From positions 1 to 64,000 of the forward strand of contig CAZYGG010000006.1 of the NCBI GenBank assembly GCA_964647585.1: 64,000 nt of DNA. Reading direction: 5' to 3'. Shown here piece by piece: positions 26,849 through 35,225 of the stretch. The position numbers and the translations under genes are program-made. Every line of letters begins with the position of its first letter. Position 1 is the first letter of the stretch. This DNA is from CAJINA01 sp964647585 (GTDB lineage Bacteria; Desulfobacterota; Desulfobacteria; Desulfobacterales; CAJINA01). A model generated the notes under the pieces. The model had not been told where the DNA came from. It made no database searches and saw only the letters and a program-made list of their open reading frames with translations.

Positions 26849-27298
26849 CTATCCGGCTATCAGGATAATGCTGATAGCCGCCATCCCGATGCCCAGTACC
26901 TTTTTGGCATGAACAGCTTCACCCAAAAATACTATTCCAAGAATGGCACCGCCAATGACAAACATGCCGTAAATTGGAACAACAGTGCTTGCCGGACCGA
27001 GTGACAGTGCCCTGAATAGCGAACCAACAGCAACTGTAAGGGCTATACCGGCCGCATAGCTCCATAAGGCGCTGGTATTTGCAAAGTCTCTACTCGTTAG
27101 CCCTTGAAAGTCACCACGATATATCGCGATACTCACTGCTGCAATTGCTACGATTACGGTTGCTATGGCAAGCACAAGGAAGCTTGAGAATTCACCATTA
27201 CGGGTAGCGAGTTTTACCAGCAAAGTGACTACAGAATATCCCGCCATCCCAAGTAGAGCCCAATATATATAGTGCATCTTATTATTTTCCTCGTTCAT
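26849..27298 (-). CDS. EamA/DMT-type membrane protein (half-size)
   Basis: A 149-residue protein with five hydrophobic helices, equal to one EamA repeat (SLGPASTVVPIYGMFVIGGAILGIVFLGE near 98-126). Half-size DMT proteins work as dimers and export or import metabolites. The start overlaps the stop of the MetE-like gene by four bases, so it is the last gene of operon 2 and probably carries the pathway's substrate or product. Confidence 0.85.
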   Translation of the reverse strand: MNEENNKMHYIYWALLGMAGYSVVTLLVKLATRNGEFSSFLVLAIATVIVAIAAVSIAIYRGDFQGLTSRDFANTSALWSYAAGIALTVAVGSLFRALSLGPASTVVPIYGMFVIGGAILGIVFLGEAVHAKKVLGIGMAAISIILIAG

Positions 27299-28392
27299 TT
27301 CAATTGAGCGTACGCCAGTTTGGTACCCTGGATGCGTGCTGTAATTTTCGAGAAGGCTGTATCGCGACTTGTTGCCACATCATCACTGAAAGGGGAGAAG
27401 CCGCAGTCATCCGTGGTGCCAAGTTGATCAAATGGAATATACTTGGCCGCTGACAAAACGCGGTCACGCACTGTATCAGTAGATTCAACCAGTTCGTTGG
27501 TGACATCGATTACCCCCACATATATCCGCTGGTTCGGGTGCAGGTTGTCTCCAACAATCCTCAATAGTCTCTCAGGGTCCTTTTCGCTGGCCATTTGTAT
27601 ATAAAAATTACCTGAATTCAGAGTCAGGAGCATGGGTATGAGCTCCCCGTAATCGACATCAGCGCTATGGGTCGAATCATGGTCCCCGCCCGGGCAGGTG
27701 TGAAAACCAATCCGCTGGCGTTCAGCTTCCGTAAAATGGGACAGAACCTGGTTGTTGAGATCAATGAATTGCTGCAATAGCTGCTTCGAAGGGTCAAGTT
27801 TGACGGCCAGGCGGCCTTCGGTGAAATCGATCTGAACCTGATAGGCACCATTTTCAAAACAACTGCGGATATCCGCTACGGCTTCCTGGACGAGGTCGGC
27901 TATAAACTGTTCCCGGGAGTAATCAGGAATCCCTTCCTCAGGATAGAGCAAACTCATCGCCGAAGCCGAGATAACGGCCTGCTTTAACGGACGAGTGGCA
28001 AATTTTTTAGCACGCGGTAAGTAGGCGCCGGCGTAGGTGGCATATTTGAACGGTCCTTTAGTCAAACGGGGCAACTGGCGGGTATGCCCATCCTCGAAAG
28101 GAATAATGACACCATCCGGTGCAGTGTTATCCAAACCCTCCAGGGGGTATGTGGCAAAGCTGGGTTTCGTCTGTTCCCCGTCACTGACCACAGGCGAACC
28201 GGTTGCTTCAAATCTTGCTATGGTATCATTGACGGCCTTATCAAACAGGCGGTCCAACTCCACCGTCGTCATATCACCATTTGAATGAGACACCAGTGCG
28301 TCCTGTAACTCGCGAGGACGCGGTATGCTGCCTACCGGTTCAGTGGGAATCCCAGGCAAAGCGTGGCTGTTTTTATTATCTGGACTACTCAT
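27295..28392 (-). CDS. MetE-like (cobalamin-independent) zinc methyltransferase homologue
   Basis: A 365-residue protein matching the C-terminal catalytic barrel of MetE/archaeal MetE. It begins with PTEPVGSIPRPRELQDAL and has VVSDGEQTKPSF near 68-79, the zinc-ligand region FHTCPGGDHDSTHSADVDY near 226-244, and TTDDCGFSPF near 331-340 (the second Cys ligand in MetE). It lacks the N-terminal MetE half, so the methyl donor may not be methyl-tetrahydrofolate. Relatives of this size include methyl-corrinoid:thiol methyltransferases. In the operon it probably takes a methyl or similar group generated by the pathway to a thiol. Confidence 0.82.
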   Translation of the reverse strand: MSSPDNKNSHALPGIPTEPVGSIPRPRELQDALVSHSNGDMTTVELDRLFDKAVNDTIARFEATGSPVVSDGEQTKPSFATYPLEGLDNTAPDGVIIPFEDGHTRQLPRLTKGPFKYATYAGAYLPRAKKFATRPLKQAVISASAMSLLYPEEGIPDYSREQFIADLVQEAVADIRSCFENGAYQVQIDFTEGRLAVKLDPSKQLLQQFIDLNNQVLSHFTEAERQRIGFHTCPGGDHDSTHSADVDYGELIPMLLTLNSGNFYIQMASEKDPERLLRIVGDNLHPNQRIYVGVIDVTNELVESTDTVRDRVLSAAKYIPFDQLGTTDDCGFSPFSDDVATSRDTAFSKITARIQGTKLAYAQLK

Positions 28393-28477
28393 ATATCAAC
28401 CCTGCGATATTCAGTTAATTGAGTTCTGTATTTTTCGGTATCCTTAAACCCACAGGAATTACTCTCGGGGCAAAACC

Positions 28478-29368
28478 CTACTCGCTTACCATTTCATCTA
28501 TCAATTCCCGGACGGCAGGTACGCTCGAAATCAAACCGGAAACCTCTCCAGCCGGTAATACGCCCGCCTCAAGGTCTCCTTTGAGCCAGGACGCTTCAAC
28601 TGCCTCATTCGTGAAAACCTGATCTTTATTTTCCGTTCCCTGGATCAGGCCTTCAGCCAGTTTTGTCTGCAGCGCCCTGATACGGAATCGTCCCAGATCT
28701 ATAAGACTGGTCCCCGTTTCGAGTGATTCAACGATCGTGTTCTTAAAATTATTGTGGGCGATACACTCCTTGGTGGCAATAAACCGCGTCCCAATCTGTA
28801 CACCCTGAGCGCCCAGAGCGAAGGCGGCTTTGTATCCACGCGAATCGCCGATTCCTCCGGCTGCGATAACCGGTATCTTTACCCGATCGGCAACCGCCGG
28901 GACCAGAACCAGGGTAGAAGCCCCTTTGAATCCCTGCATCTCACCCGACTCAGACCCTTCGGCCACAATTGCATCGGCTCCAAGCGCTTCGGCTTTTTGG
29001 GCAACGTCAGCCGTAGGGACGACAACCAGCGCTTTCATGTTCTTTTCATGGAGCATCGGGACGATCTTCTTGGGTGAACCGCCTGAGACGGTGACAGCTC
29101 GGACCCCTTCACCGGCTAAAATCTCGATTATATCCGGTACCAGTGGATTCATTGCAAAAATGTTTGCACCGAAAGGTTTGCCGGTCAGCTTTTTGGTTTC
29201 CTGGATCTGGCCGCGCAACACATCCACATTCTGTAAAAATGCTGTAGCCAGCAGACCGTATCCACCCGCCTCGGAGACAGCCGCCACCAGCTTCGGGTTA
29301 CAGATAACACCCATGGCACCGAGAATAACTGGGTGCTGACAACCTAAGATTTTTGTCACTGGATTCAT
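28478..29368 (-). CDS. Nitronate monooxygenase/FabK-like FMN protein
   Basis: A 296-residue barrel flavoprotein with ILGCQHPVILGAMGVI near 7-22, KIPVIAAGGIGDSRGY near 162-177 and GVQIGTRFIATKEC near 187-200. It is shorter than the 363-residue paralogue at 17708-18799 and belongs to a different branch, lacking that protein's C-terminal Cys cluster. The active-site His of nitronate monooxygenases (GGHxG) is replaced here by ESGEMQGF, so true nitronate oxidation is unlikely; reduction of an unsaturated intermediate is possible. Part of operon 2. Confidence 0.82.
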   Translation of the reverse strand: MNPVTKILGCQHPVILGAMGVICNPKLVAAVSEAGGYGLLATAFLQNVDVLRGQIQETKKLTGKPFGANIFAMNPLVPDIIEILAGEGVRAVTVSGGSPKKIVPMLHEKNMKALVVVPTADVAQKAEALGADAIVAEGSESGEMQGFKGASTLVLVPAVADRVKIPVIAAGGIGDSRGYKAAFALGAQGVQIGTRFIATKECIAHNNFKNTIVESLETGTSLIDLGRFRIRALQTKLAEGLIQGTENKDQVFTNEAVEASWLKGDLEAGVLPAGEVSGLISSVPAVRELIDEMVSE

Positions 29369-29563
29369 CGGAAGTCCTCCTTATGTTCGTGCGGATTTAC
29401 AAAAAAATGGGTAATGGATATTCAGGCTTCATCTCATCCCTAAATATCAGGGCTCCTGGCCCCAGATATAATCAAATACAGCAAGTTCAGCAATGGGGTG
29501 GTTGCTTAACGATATGTATTTTGCACGGAGGTCAGGAGCCCTGTATACACAGTGGACTTAAAA

Positions 29564-30079
29564 TTACGCCAGGACCTCTCTTGCACACGCTTTGGCGGCG
29601 GCCACATCTTCTTCGTTGGGACGCCCGGTCATCGCTTTGACCATATCCGCCCACTGGTCGTCAGGCATACCCAGCTTCTTTTGTACGGCGGCGTGCATGG
29701 CCTCTGCTAAATACCCCTGGCAGTCAAAACAGCCCACGTATTCAATCCCTTTTGCCTGGCAGGCTGTTTTTATCGGGTCTGCAAATGCTTCCATGTCCTG
29801 TTCCGGGTAGGCCGGGGCCATGTGGGTGATGAAGCCGGCCATTTTCTGGCCAGTGCTTTCCTGAATTACACCTAAACACTCCTTTACCGGCGCTGCCAGG
29901 CTGCCGGAGTGCAGGGGGGAGCCGATGAAAACGACATCGTACCCCGCCACACCTTCGGGCGTGATATCCTCAAGCTTTTTACAATCTGCTTCATTCGCCT
30001 GGGATGCTTCCTCGTAAATGGCCTTTGCAATTTTTTCCGTGTTTCCGCTCTGACTGTAATACGTTACCAATACTTTCAT
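29564..30079 (-). CDS. Flavodoxin family protein
   Basis: A 171-residue flavodoxin-like protein: the P-loop VTYYSQSGNTEKIAKAIYE (about 4-22) binds the FMN phosphate, and VVFIGSPLHSGSLAAPVKECL (about 50-70) is the typical second loop. It carries electrons in the cytoplasm, presumably for the reductive steps of operon 2 or for the selenoprotein of operon 1 (inference). It is separated by 195 bp from the next gene, which is more than elsewhere in the operon. Confidence 0.9.
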   Translation of the reverse strand: MKVLVTYYSQSGNTEKIAKAIYEEASQANEADCKKLEDITPEGVAGYDVVFIGSPLHSGSLAAPVKECLGVIQESTGQKMAGFITHMAPAYPEQDMEAFADPIKTACQAKGIEYVGCFDCQGYLAEAMHAAVQKKLGMPDDQWADMVKAMTGRPNEEDVAAAKACAREVLA

Positions 30080-30145
30080 GATGTTTCCTCCTTGAATTAA
30101 GTTACGTTCAATACCAAATGTTTATAATGGTAAATGATATGATAC

Positions 30146-30817
30146 CTATCCCTGTATTTCGATTACTTCCTGAACCAATTCAACTAAACTTGTTTTATTA
30201 ATATCCGGCTGAAGGTAGTATGGGTTGAATATTTCCTCTTTACGTTTAATATAGGCTGTTTTAAGGCCGGCTTTTTTGGCACCGAACAGATCCCAGTCGT
30301 GAGTAGCAACCATAACAACCTCAGCCGGTGATAGATTTTCTTCTCGCGCTACATGCAGGTAGATATCTTTAAACGGTTTATATTTTTTTACGGAATCTAC
30401 TGAGTAGTAGGCGTGGAACAGATCGATGATACCTGAATTGGTAAGCTGCTCTTTTATCATTTCCAATGACGAGTTTGATACGGCGATCGTTCTGGTGTTA
30501 TTGTGCCTGAGGATTTTGAGTGCTTCAGCAACATCATCGTATGCAGGCATTTTCCTGAAAGAGCCCAGGATTTCGGCTTTAGTTTCTTCCGATAATTGTT
30601 TGCCGCTTTCATAAAATATGTTTTCCAGGACAACCCCTGCCAGTTCACCAAAGTTTTTATATTCATCCATAATGCCGGTTACCGTTGATGTATGCAGCAA
30701 TTTGGTAAACCAGTACTTCATGGCATGACCGTCGCCAAAACTATTTTGGAAACTCTTTTTAAGGGCACCCAGGTCAAGCAGCGTTTCGTTCATGTCAAAG
30801 AAAACGGCTTTTATCAT
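30146..30817 (-). CDS. HAD-superfamily hydrolase, haloacid dehalogenase type II-like
   Basis: A 223-residue HAD protein. Motif I FFDMNETLLDL (nucleophile Asp8, residues 7-17), motif II AVSNSS (near 113-118), motif III Lys in KKYKPFKDIY (near 146-155) and motif IV ATHDWDLFGAKKAGL (near 171-185) are all present. The motif IV style HDWDxxGA matches L-2-haloacid dehalogenases more than phosphatases. A second, diverged homologue lies in operon 1 (37096-37800). Hydrolytic dehalogenation of a 2-haloacid is the family reaction; which substrate is used here is unknown. Confidence 0.85.
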   Translation of the reverse strand: MIKAVFFDMNETLLDLGALKKSFQNSFGDGHAMKYWFTKLLHTSTVTGIMDEYKNFGELAGVVLENIFYESGKQLSEETKAEILGSFRKMPAYDDVAEALKILRHNNTRTIAVSNSSLEMIKEQLTNSGIIDLFHAYYSVDSVKKYKPFKDIYLHVAREENLSPAEVVMVATHDWDLFGAKKAGLKTAYIKRKEEIFNPYYLQPDINKTSLVELVQEVIEIQG

Positions 30818-30859
30818 TTTAGTTCTCCTTTTAATTAAAGGCTCTTACTGCATGTGCTA

Positions 30860-31498
30860 TCATTCAGCTATCTTGCCGGCAATCTCCCGTCCCAATGCTT
30901 TAGCTTGCTCCCAGGTTTCCGACTGGTCCTCAACCCGGGCGTATCCAATTTCGGAACATTTTGCGTCCGGGCCATAATACTTCTGGACACCACTCGCTTC
31001 ACACTCATCACCGTTTTCACAAAACACACAGGGCACGGTCCCCTGGATGGTCAATTGCCCCATAAGCTCCATGCGCTCAACGGCCCTCATCTCGTATGCC
31101 AGGGAGGCATTAACGGCCTTCAACACTACGGGATTCAGGCCCGACAAAACAGTAGCGCACAATTTGCCTTCAAGCAGGTTGTTTTGATGATGAAAAGACC
31201 AGAATCGCTCAAGAAGAGCCTTGGTAAATCCGTCGATCTGGCTGTAAGGGGTATAGGCTCCGATAATCAATGCGGAGGCGCTTTTGATTTTTTTGGCCAG
31301 TTCCTGGAAATCGTCCTTCGCTTTGCAGATGTTGTCCGGAGCGCATTTTTTACAAGCAAAACATGGCCTGACATTGATTCGACTGAGTTTTACAAATTCC
31401 GTTTCCAGCCCGCTGGATTCTAAAGTGACTTTAATTAGTCGATCGGTATTACTGTTTTTAATTGGGCTACCCGAAATTCCGATTAGTTGAGGTTGCAT
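30860..31498 (-). CDS. NAD(P)H-dependent FMN reductase-like iron-sulfur flavoprotein
   Basis: A 212-residue flavodoxin-fold protein with the loop GISGSPIKNSNTDRL near 8-22 that binds FMN phosphate. Cys motifs PCFACKKCAPDNIC (45-58) and CVFCENGDEC (about 154-163) suggest a bound Fe-S cluster, as in iron-sulfur flavoproteins. It would transfer electrons between ferredoxin or NAD(P)H and pathway enzymes. It lies in operon 2 between HAD and the small unknown protein. Confidence 0.85.
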   Translation of the reverse strand: MQPQLIGISGSPIKNSNTDRLIKVTLESSGLETEFVKLSRINVRPCFACKKCAPDNICKAKDDFQELAKKIKSASALIIGAYTPYSQIDGFTKALLERFWSFHHQNNLLEGKLCATVLSGLNPVVLKAVNASLAYEMRAVERMELMGQLTIQGTVPCVFCENGDECEASGVQKYYGPDAKCSEIGYARVEDQSETWEQAKALGREIAGKIAE

Positions 31499-31542
31499 GA
31501 TTTTCGTTCATCTCCTCTCTCCGGGGTTGTTGATCCCCTGGT

Positions 31543-31842
31543 CTATAGGACCTTGTGGCAAAGTTTATTGCTACACTGCCAAATTGAATGATCGATATAC
31601 CCGAATTCGGAAAAAGCACTGGCCAATTGCAGGCCCAGTCCGCTTTTGTCGTTCGAAGGCACCGCACCGTTCCAGTTGATCAGGATGCTCAGTTCGTTCT
31701 CAAGGTTCGGGCTTTTAAGCAATTCGATTTCCCGAAGGCTCTCATCCGGTGACGGTGCAGAAAGTTGTTCAAAAGCCCTCTCGGCACTGTCCCTGTCCCG
31801 GCCGGTGAACGATTTAAGTTGTATGATCTCTATCCAGTTCAT
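31543..31842 (-). CDS. Small unknown protein, paralogue of 38404-38703
   Basis: A 99-residue protein. It shares with the operon 1 protein the segments MxWIEIIQLKSFTG, LREIxLxxSPNLENELSILINW and KSGLGLQLASAFSEFGYIDHS. The start at 31842 (ATG after GAGGTG) is supported because this exact position and ribosome site are conserved in the paralogue, while sequence before it is not. Two Cys (QCSNKLCHK) occur near the C-terminus here but are absent in the paralogue (QRSNRLSHK). I know no function; the duplication at the head of both operons suggests a regulatory or assembly role. Confidence 0.8.
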   Translation of the reverse strand: MNWIEIIQLKSFTGRDRDSAERAFEQLSAPSPDESLREIELLKSPNLENELSILINWNGAVPSNDKSGLGLQLASAFSEFGYIDHSIWQCSNKLCHKVL

Positions 31843-31890
31843 TTTCACCTCATTATGTTTTCGATCAATCATGGCAGTCACCTCTGTGAC

Positions 31891-32253
31891 TTATAGGCTC
31901 TTTATAAGGGATGCCTGCAACACCAGGGGTTCATCTCCAACCGGTTTTACCGAATGCTCCAGGCCACTCTTGGTATTTATGACATCACCCGGATTAATTT
32001 CGTACGCCTGTCCTTCAGTCGTGTGAAGCCCCTTACCGGACAAAACCACATAAAGTTCCTCCGCACCCTTATGCACATGCTCACCGACAGAAGCATCTGC
32101 GGGTATTGTCATCCGCATACTGGACAGCACTCTACTGCCTTCTTGTGTAGGGACTCCCCCAAAACCGATTGCAGCCCGAAGTTCGATTGTTCCTTCACCT
32201 TTATAAAAATGATCTTTCTTCATAACCTTTTGTTCGTCTACAGTGATGTGCAT
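31891..32253 (-). CDS. Cupin-domain protein
   Basis: A 120-residue single-domain cupin. The metal-binding pattern is GEHVHKGAEELYVVLSG near 58-74 (H60, H62 style ligands and a Glu) followed by GDVINTKSGLEHSVKP near 90-105 (last His). Small cupins bind a metal and act as isomerases, lyases, dioxygenases or ligand sensors. GGAGG stands in front of the ATG. It is the second gene of operon 2. Confidence 0.9.
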   Translation of the reverse strand: MHITVDEQKVMKKDHFYKGEGTIELRAAIGFGGVPTQEGSRVLSSMRMTIPADASVGEHVHKGAEELYVVLSGKGLHTTEGQAYEINPGDVINTKSGLEHSVKPVGDEPLVLQASLIKSL

Positions 32254-32321
32254 GACTATCCTCCAGTTAATTTACGATTAATAATAGAACGCTGTATTTG
32301 AAAACTGTCTTTATAAAGCGG

Positions 32322-32840
32322 TTACCAGGCCTCACGTTCCAGGCGCTGGTATAAAAATGCCTTTTCACTTTCCGTTATGTCGTCGGCATTGTCATTGACC
32401 CATCGCACATCACCCGATGCGATGGCGGCTTTGGCTTCACTGGAAAGCTTGAATTGTGACAATGCTGCAGAACCGTTCTCAAGGAGTTCGAGCCGAAAGT
32501 CCGGATTATCGATGGCCTTCTTCAACACCTTTTTGACGATCTGGCCCTGGTCAGCATTTGTATCCGTAGAGGCGTTCTCTTCAATTGCTGAAGTGACAGT
32601 TTCTTCGACATGGGCCGTCACTTCATTATCGAAGATCGTTCTAACCTGATCGCTCGACACAGGATGTTTATAAAATTCAGGGACAAAAAGAACACCTAGG
32701 ACAGAGCTTATTTCATCGACGTTACTGCCGGCTTCAACATGGGCGATGTCCTTCTTAATTCCAAGTTTATCTAAATTCAGGTGCAACCCGGGATTAAACC
32801 GAGTAGAAGCAGTATCGCTATATTCTTTTATTTTAATCAT
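32322..32840 (-). CDS. Helical protein with LigA-like C-terminal domain, first gene of operon 2
   Basis: A 172-residue protein without cysteine. The first half contains STRFNPGLHLNLDKLGIKKD and an acidic linker. The C-terminal part (FRLELLENGSAALSQFKLSSEAK, about 114-136) resembles the small helical LigA domain of protocatechuate 4,5-dioxygenase, also seen in Nif11-like and Franean1_4349-type peptide precursors. The start at 32840 is set by GAGGAG just upstream. It is preceded by a sigma-54 promoter at 32910-32925. Function unknown; no dioxygenase LigB partner or RiPP-modifying enzyme is nearby. Confidence 0.7.
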   Translation of the reverse strand: MIKIKEYSDTASTRFNPGLHLNLDKLGIKKDIAHVEAGSNVDEISSVLGVLFVPEFYKHPVSSDQVRTIFDNEVTAHVEETVTSAIEENASTDTNADQGQIVKKVLKKAIDNPDFRLELLENGSAALSQFKLSSEAKAAIASGDVRWVNDNADDITESEKAFLYQRLEREAW

Positions 32841-32909
32841 GGTCATCTCCTCTATTTTGAGATTGTCAGAGCTATGTCTCATTTTTTTATTCATCATAAC
32901 AATCACTAC

Positions 32910-32925
32910 AGCGAATTGCGTGCCA
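32910..32925 (-). promoter_or_regulatory. Sigma-54 promoter of operon 2
   Basis: On the minus strand: TGGCACGCAATTCGCT, matching the -24/-12 consensus TGGCACG-N4-TTGCW at all but one fixed position, with the obligatory GG and GC at correct spacing. It lies about 60-70 bp upstream of the ATG at 32840. Confidence 0.85.
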
Positions 32926-32998
32926 AGTTAATAAAAATAGATATATCAATGTGTTGGGAAAACCAGGGGTTGAATTCTGATAAATTTGAAAGTTTTGT

Positions 32999-33043
32999 CT
33001 GTTGTATTTGTCAGCAGGGTGGTGTCGCTTACATATTTAACAG
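32999..33043. promoter_or_regulatory. Paired upstream activator sites of operon 2
   Basis: CTGTTGTATTTGTCAG (32999-33014) and CTTACATATTTAACAG (33028-33043) are related 16-mers 29 bp apart, about 75 and 105 bp upstream of the -24 box. The same pair with identical spacing precedes operon 1 (38834-38878), so they are the likely binding sites of the sigma-54 activator encoded at 38931-40496. Confidence 0.7.
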
Positions 33044-33220
33044 TTATTTTTTCCGCTGAGGGTAGTGGCGACCAGTGCGGTCACCTATGAGATGCAAACA
33101 TCGATGCCTGCTCTGGAAATGGGGCAAATACACAATGTCCGAGATTAAAATGATTTATGGTGGGTACGTCACACCCGAATCGGTTGGAATAAACACGTCT
33201 AAAGATCAGTATGAGGCAGT

Positions 33221-33244
33221 TCTCCAAGCCTATAGGCTTGGAGA
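33221..33244. terminator. Perfect 24-bp palindrome downstream of ridA
   Basis: TCTCCAAGCCTA and its exact inverse form an uninterrupted palindrome 32 bp after the ridA stop on the minus strand. It could act as a terminator or mRNA 3' stabiliser for operon 1, or be a protein site. The 435-bp gap 32841-33275 also holds the operon 2 promoter and activator sites. Confidence 0.5.
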
Positions 33245-33275
33245 AAAGAGGGCACTTATTTTGTATAAAACTGAT

Positions 33276-33665
33276 TTAAATGTGGGCAATACATTTTATT
33301 TCAATCTTCAATTCGGGAAGTATCAAAGCAGCAACCTGCACTAATGTTTGACTAACTTCCGGCAAGCCGCCATAGGCTTCGGCTCGTGATTCAAATATTG
33401 TTTCAGCGTTAGCCAAAATTTCGTTTACATCAGTTACGAACCAGGTTTCGTCTACAACATTTTTCATTGTTGCGCCAAATTCGGAAAGGACCTTTCGAAT
33501 GTTCGCATAAGCGAGCTTGGCCTGTTCCGTTACGTCGGCTCCAGGGTTGCCTGCCTCGTCGATGCCCACCTGGCCGGCAAGATATATAATGTTGTCAGTC
33601 TGTACACCTTGCGCGAAGATACTTTTGTATGGGCCGGTACGATACGATTTTTTTTCGATACTCAT
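33276..33665 (-). CDS. RidA (YjgF/UK114) family protein
   Basis: A 129-residue RidA-fold protein. SIFAQGVQTDNIIYLAGQVG (about 15-34) and TWFVTDVNEILANAETIF (about 74-91) are typical. The active-site Arg of true RidA (RxxxxxxxLP near residue 105) is not present: the segment reads GLPEVSQTLVQVAALILPELKIEI, so enamine/imine deaminase activity is uncertain. Last gene of operon 1. The family hydrolyses reactive enamines or imines, or has been recruited in catabolic pathways. Confidence 0.88.
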   Translation of the reverse strand: MSIEKKSYRTGPYKSIFAQGVQTDNIIYLAGQVGIDEAGNPGADVTEQAKLAYANIRKVLSEFGATMKNVVDETWFVTDVNEILANAETIFESRAEAYGGLPEVSQTLVQVAALILPELKIEIKCIAHI

Positions 33666-33701
33666 AGTATTGTCTCCTATCAGGGTTTGGACTGCGATTT
33701 A

Positions 33702-34505
33702 CTAACCATGCGTTGCCGTCAACTTTTTAAACATATTGGCCAACCCTGTAGTGAGGCCATAAATGTTTTCAATTGGCAGGTTTTTGTCAGCCGTGGTATC
33801 GAAAAAAAGATTCAAATCCGATTCCAGACCGTCCTCGGGATTATTGTAGCAGATGAGTATGGGCAAACGCGGCAGCGGTTTGATGATCAGGGCGATATCT
33901 GCGGCATAATGATTTTGGACCTGTTCCCCGTTGAAAAGCTCAATGATATTTTCAAAAAAATTGGGACTTGAGTCTGCAACTTTTTTAAGAAGTTTAACGG
34001 ATTGATGTTCAAAAAAACGGGACCAATCCTTGGCAGTCTCAAGTTCCCGGAACGGTACCCAGGTTTCAGTCAGTGCCAGGCCTTTGCATGACAGAATATA
34101 ATTGAACACAGGGGGTGTAATCCAGCGATTCACATGAATATCGGTAGAAACCTCACCATTTGCGTCAACGCTGAAATCTTTCCCCATGATTTTCAAGGTA
34201 AGTCGGCCCTTTGAAAATTTTCCGCCCAGCACACCAGCTCTGGACTCAAGGTCTGTCTGCTTTATATTTTCTTTTAATTGGTTTATTGCTTTGAGATAAT
34301 CCTGCTCGAACGGAGATTCTTTTTTTTCGTTTTTATCACCGTAGGTGTTAAGGGTGTCTTGATCAATATACGGGCATTCGCTTAAAGAAACCTGGCCCTG
34401 AAATACCGCTGCGGCAAATGCAAGGCAAGTCGGCTTGTTGCATTTGCGGCAATTTGTTTTTGGCAATAATTTGAATACATCCATGGCGTTGTTGAATTTT
34501 GCCAT
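33702..34505 (-). CDS. CFeSP-type 4Fe-4S domain plus DUF3786 protein
   Basis: A 267-residue protein. Residues about 8-50 (LLPKTNCRKCNKPTCLAFAA, then SLSECP) give C19, C22, C27 and C44, the CxxCx4Cx16C pattern of the Fe-S domain of the corrinoid Fe-S protein large subunit (AcsC) and of corrinoid activators. The remaining part corresponds to DUF3786, often encoded beside corrinoid methyltransferases. The likely role is electron delivery to a corrinoid or other low-potential centre. The start at 34505 was preferred (AAGGA upstream, homology begins there) over 34550. Confidence 0.8.
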   Translation of the reverse strand: MAKFNNAMDVFKLLPKTNCRKCNKPTCLAFAAAVFQGQVSLSECPYIDQDTLNTYGDKNEKKESPFEQDYLKAINQLKENIKQTDLESRAGVLGGKFSKGRLTLKIMGKDFSVDANGEVSTDIHVNRWITPPVFNYILSCKGLALTETWVPFRELETAKDWSRFFEHQSVKLLKKVADSSPNFFENIIELFNGEQVQNHYAADIALIIKPLPRLPILICYNNPEDGLESDLNLFFDTTADKNLPIENIYGLTTGLANMFKKLTATHG

Positions 34506-34614
34506 ATCACTAAGGTCCTTTTTTTTATTAACTCCCCTTTCGGGTTTCATGAAAGCTTAGGTTAAATATCGGTATCGGCTGAAACCCGAAAGCAGAGTCC
34601 CAAACCTATAAGAT

Positions 34615-35211
34615 TCAGGCAAGCAGGATGAGGCCGGCTACCCAGCTATTGGCGTCCTTATCCATTGAATCCGGTTTTTCCGCTTTTTGTGCCGCCCATC
34701 CGGAAGAGAGCATCAACCGGGTGGCATCGATGCCAAAACCCGACATGGACGGGCGGGCGACCTCTATGTGGCGGCAGGGTTTATTTTCCGCCACGACACA
34801 GCATTCTTCCTCATCGTTACAAAACAGCTCTTTACACGAGCCGCCGGCGAACGCTTTTGATTTCTCAAATCCTGCCTCGACGGCTTTTTGCTCCACACCG
34901 GCCACAACCTGATGAAGCAGCTGCATAACTCCTTTGCGTTCATCAGAAAACATGACCGATGTCGGAAGTTCTATTTTTACGGTAATGGAATATCCACTCT
35001 GCGCCTGCCACCTTCTGAATGCTGCCGGGCCCCCCACATGTGGCGGGCAGCTTGCACCAAGGCCATAATTCGGACAGGTATATTCCCCGTTACATAAAGC
35101 GGCTAAATTATCTTCAACCTGAATTTCACTGGAAAATATGCTTGCAGAAGAAGTCGCCCCGAGTCTTCTGGCTTCTTGAATCAACTCTTCAAGCTGCTGT
35201 TTCGATACCAC
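34615..35211 (-). CDS. DUF2284 Cys-rich metal-binding protein
   Basis: A 198-residue protein with many cysteines: C40 and C46 plus C55 in CNGEYTCPNYGLGASCPPH, then GGSCKELFCNDEEECCVVAENKPCRH near 124-149. This arrangement is typical of DUF2284, thought to hold Fe-S clusters and often found with methyltransferase genes. GTG start 15 bp after the AhpD-like stop. Probably an electron-transfer partner in operon 1. Confidence 0.82.
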   Translation of the reverse strand: MVSKQQLEELIQEARRLGATSSASIFSSEIQVEDNLAALCNGEYTCPNYGLGASCPPHVGGPAAFRRWQAQSGYSITVKIELPTSVMFSDERKGVMQLLHQVVAGVEQKAVEAGFEKSKAFAGGSCKELFCNDEEECCVVAENKPCRHIEVARPSMSGFGIDATRLMLSSGWAAQKAEKPDSMDKDANSWVAGLILLA

Positions 35212-35225
35212 CTTATTTTCCTTTT

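Noticed and set aside
33138..33344. Plus-strand frame starting MSEIKMIYGGYVTPES
   Set aside because: It overlaps the 3' end of ridA by 69 bp on the other strand, has no clear ribosome site, and matches no family I know. It remains possible as an orphan but is not supported.
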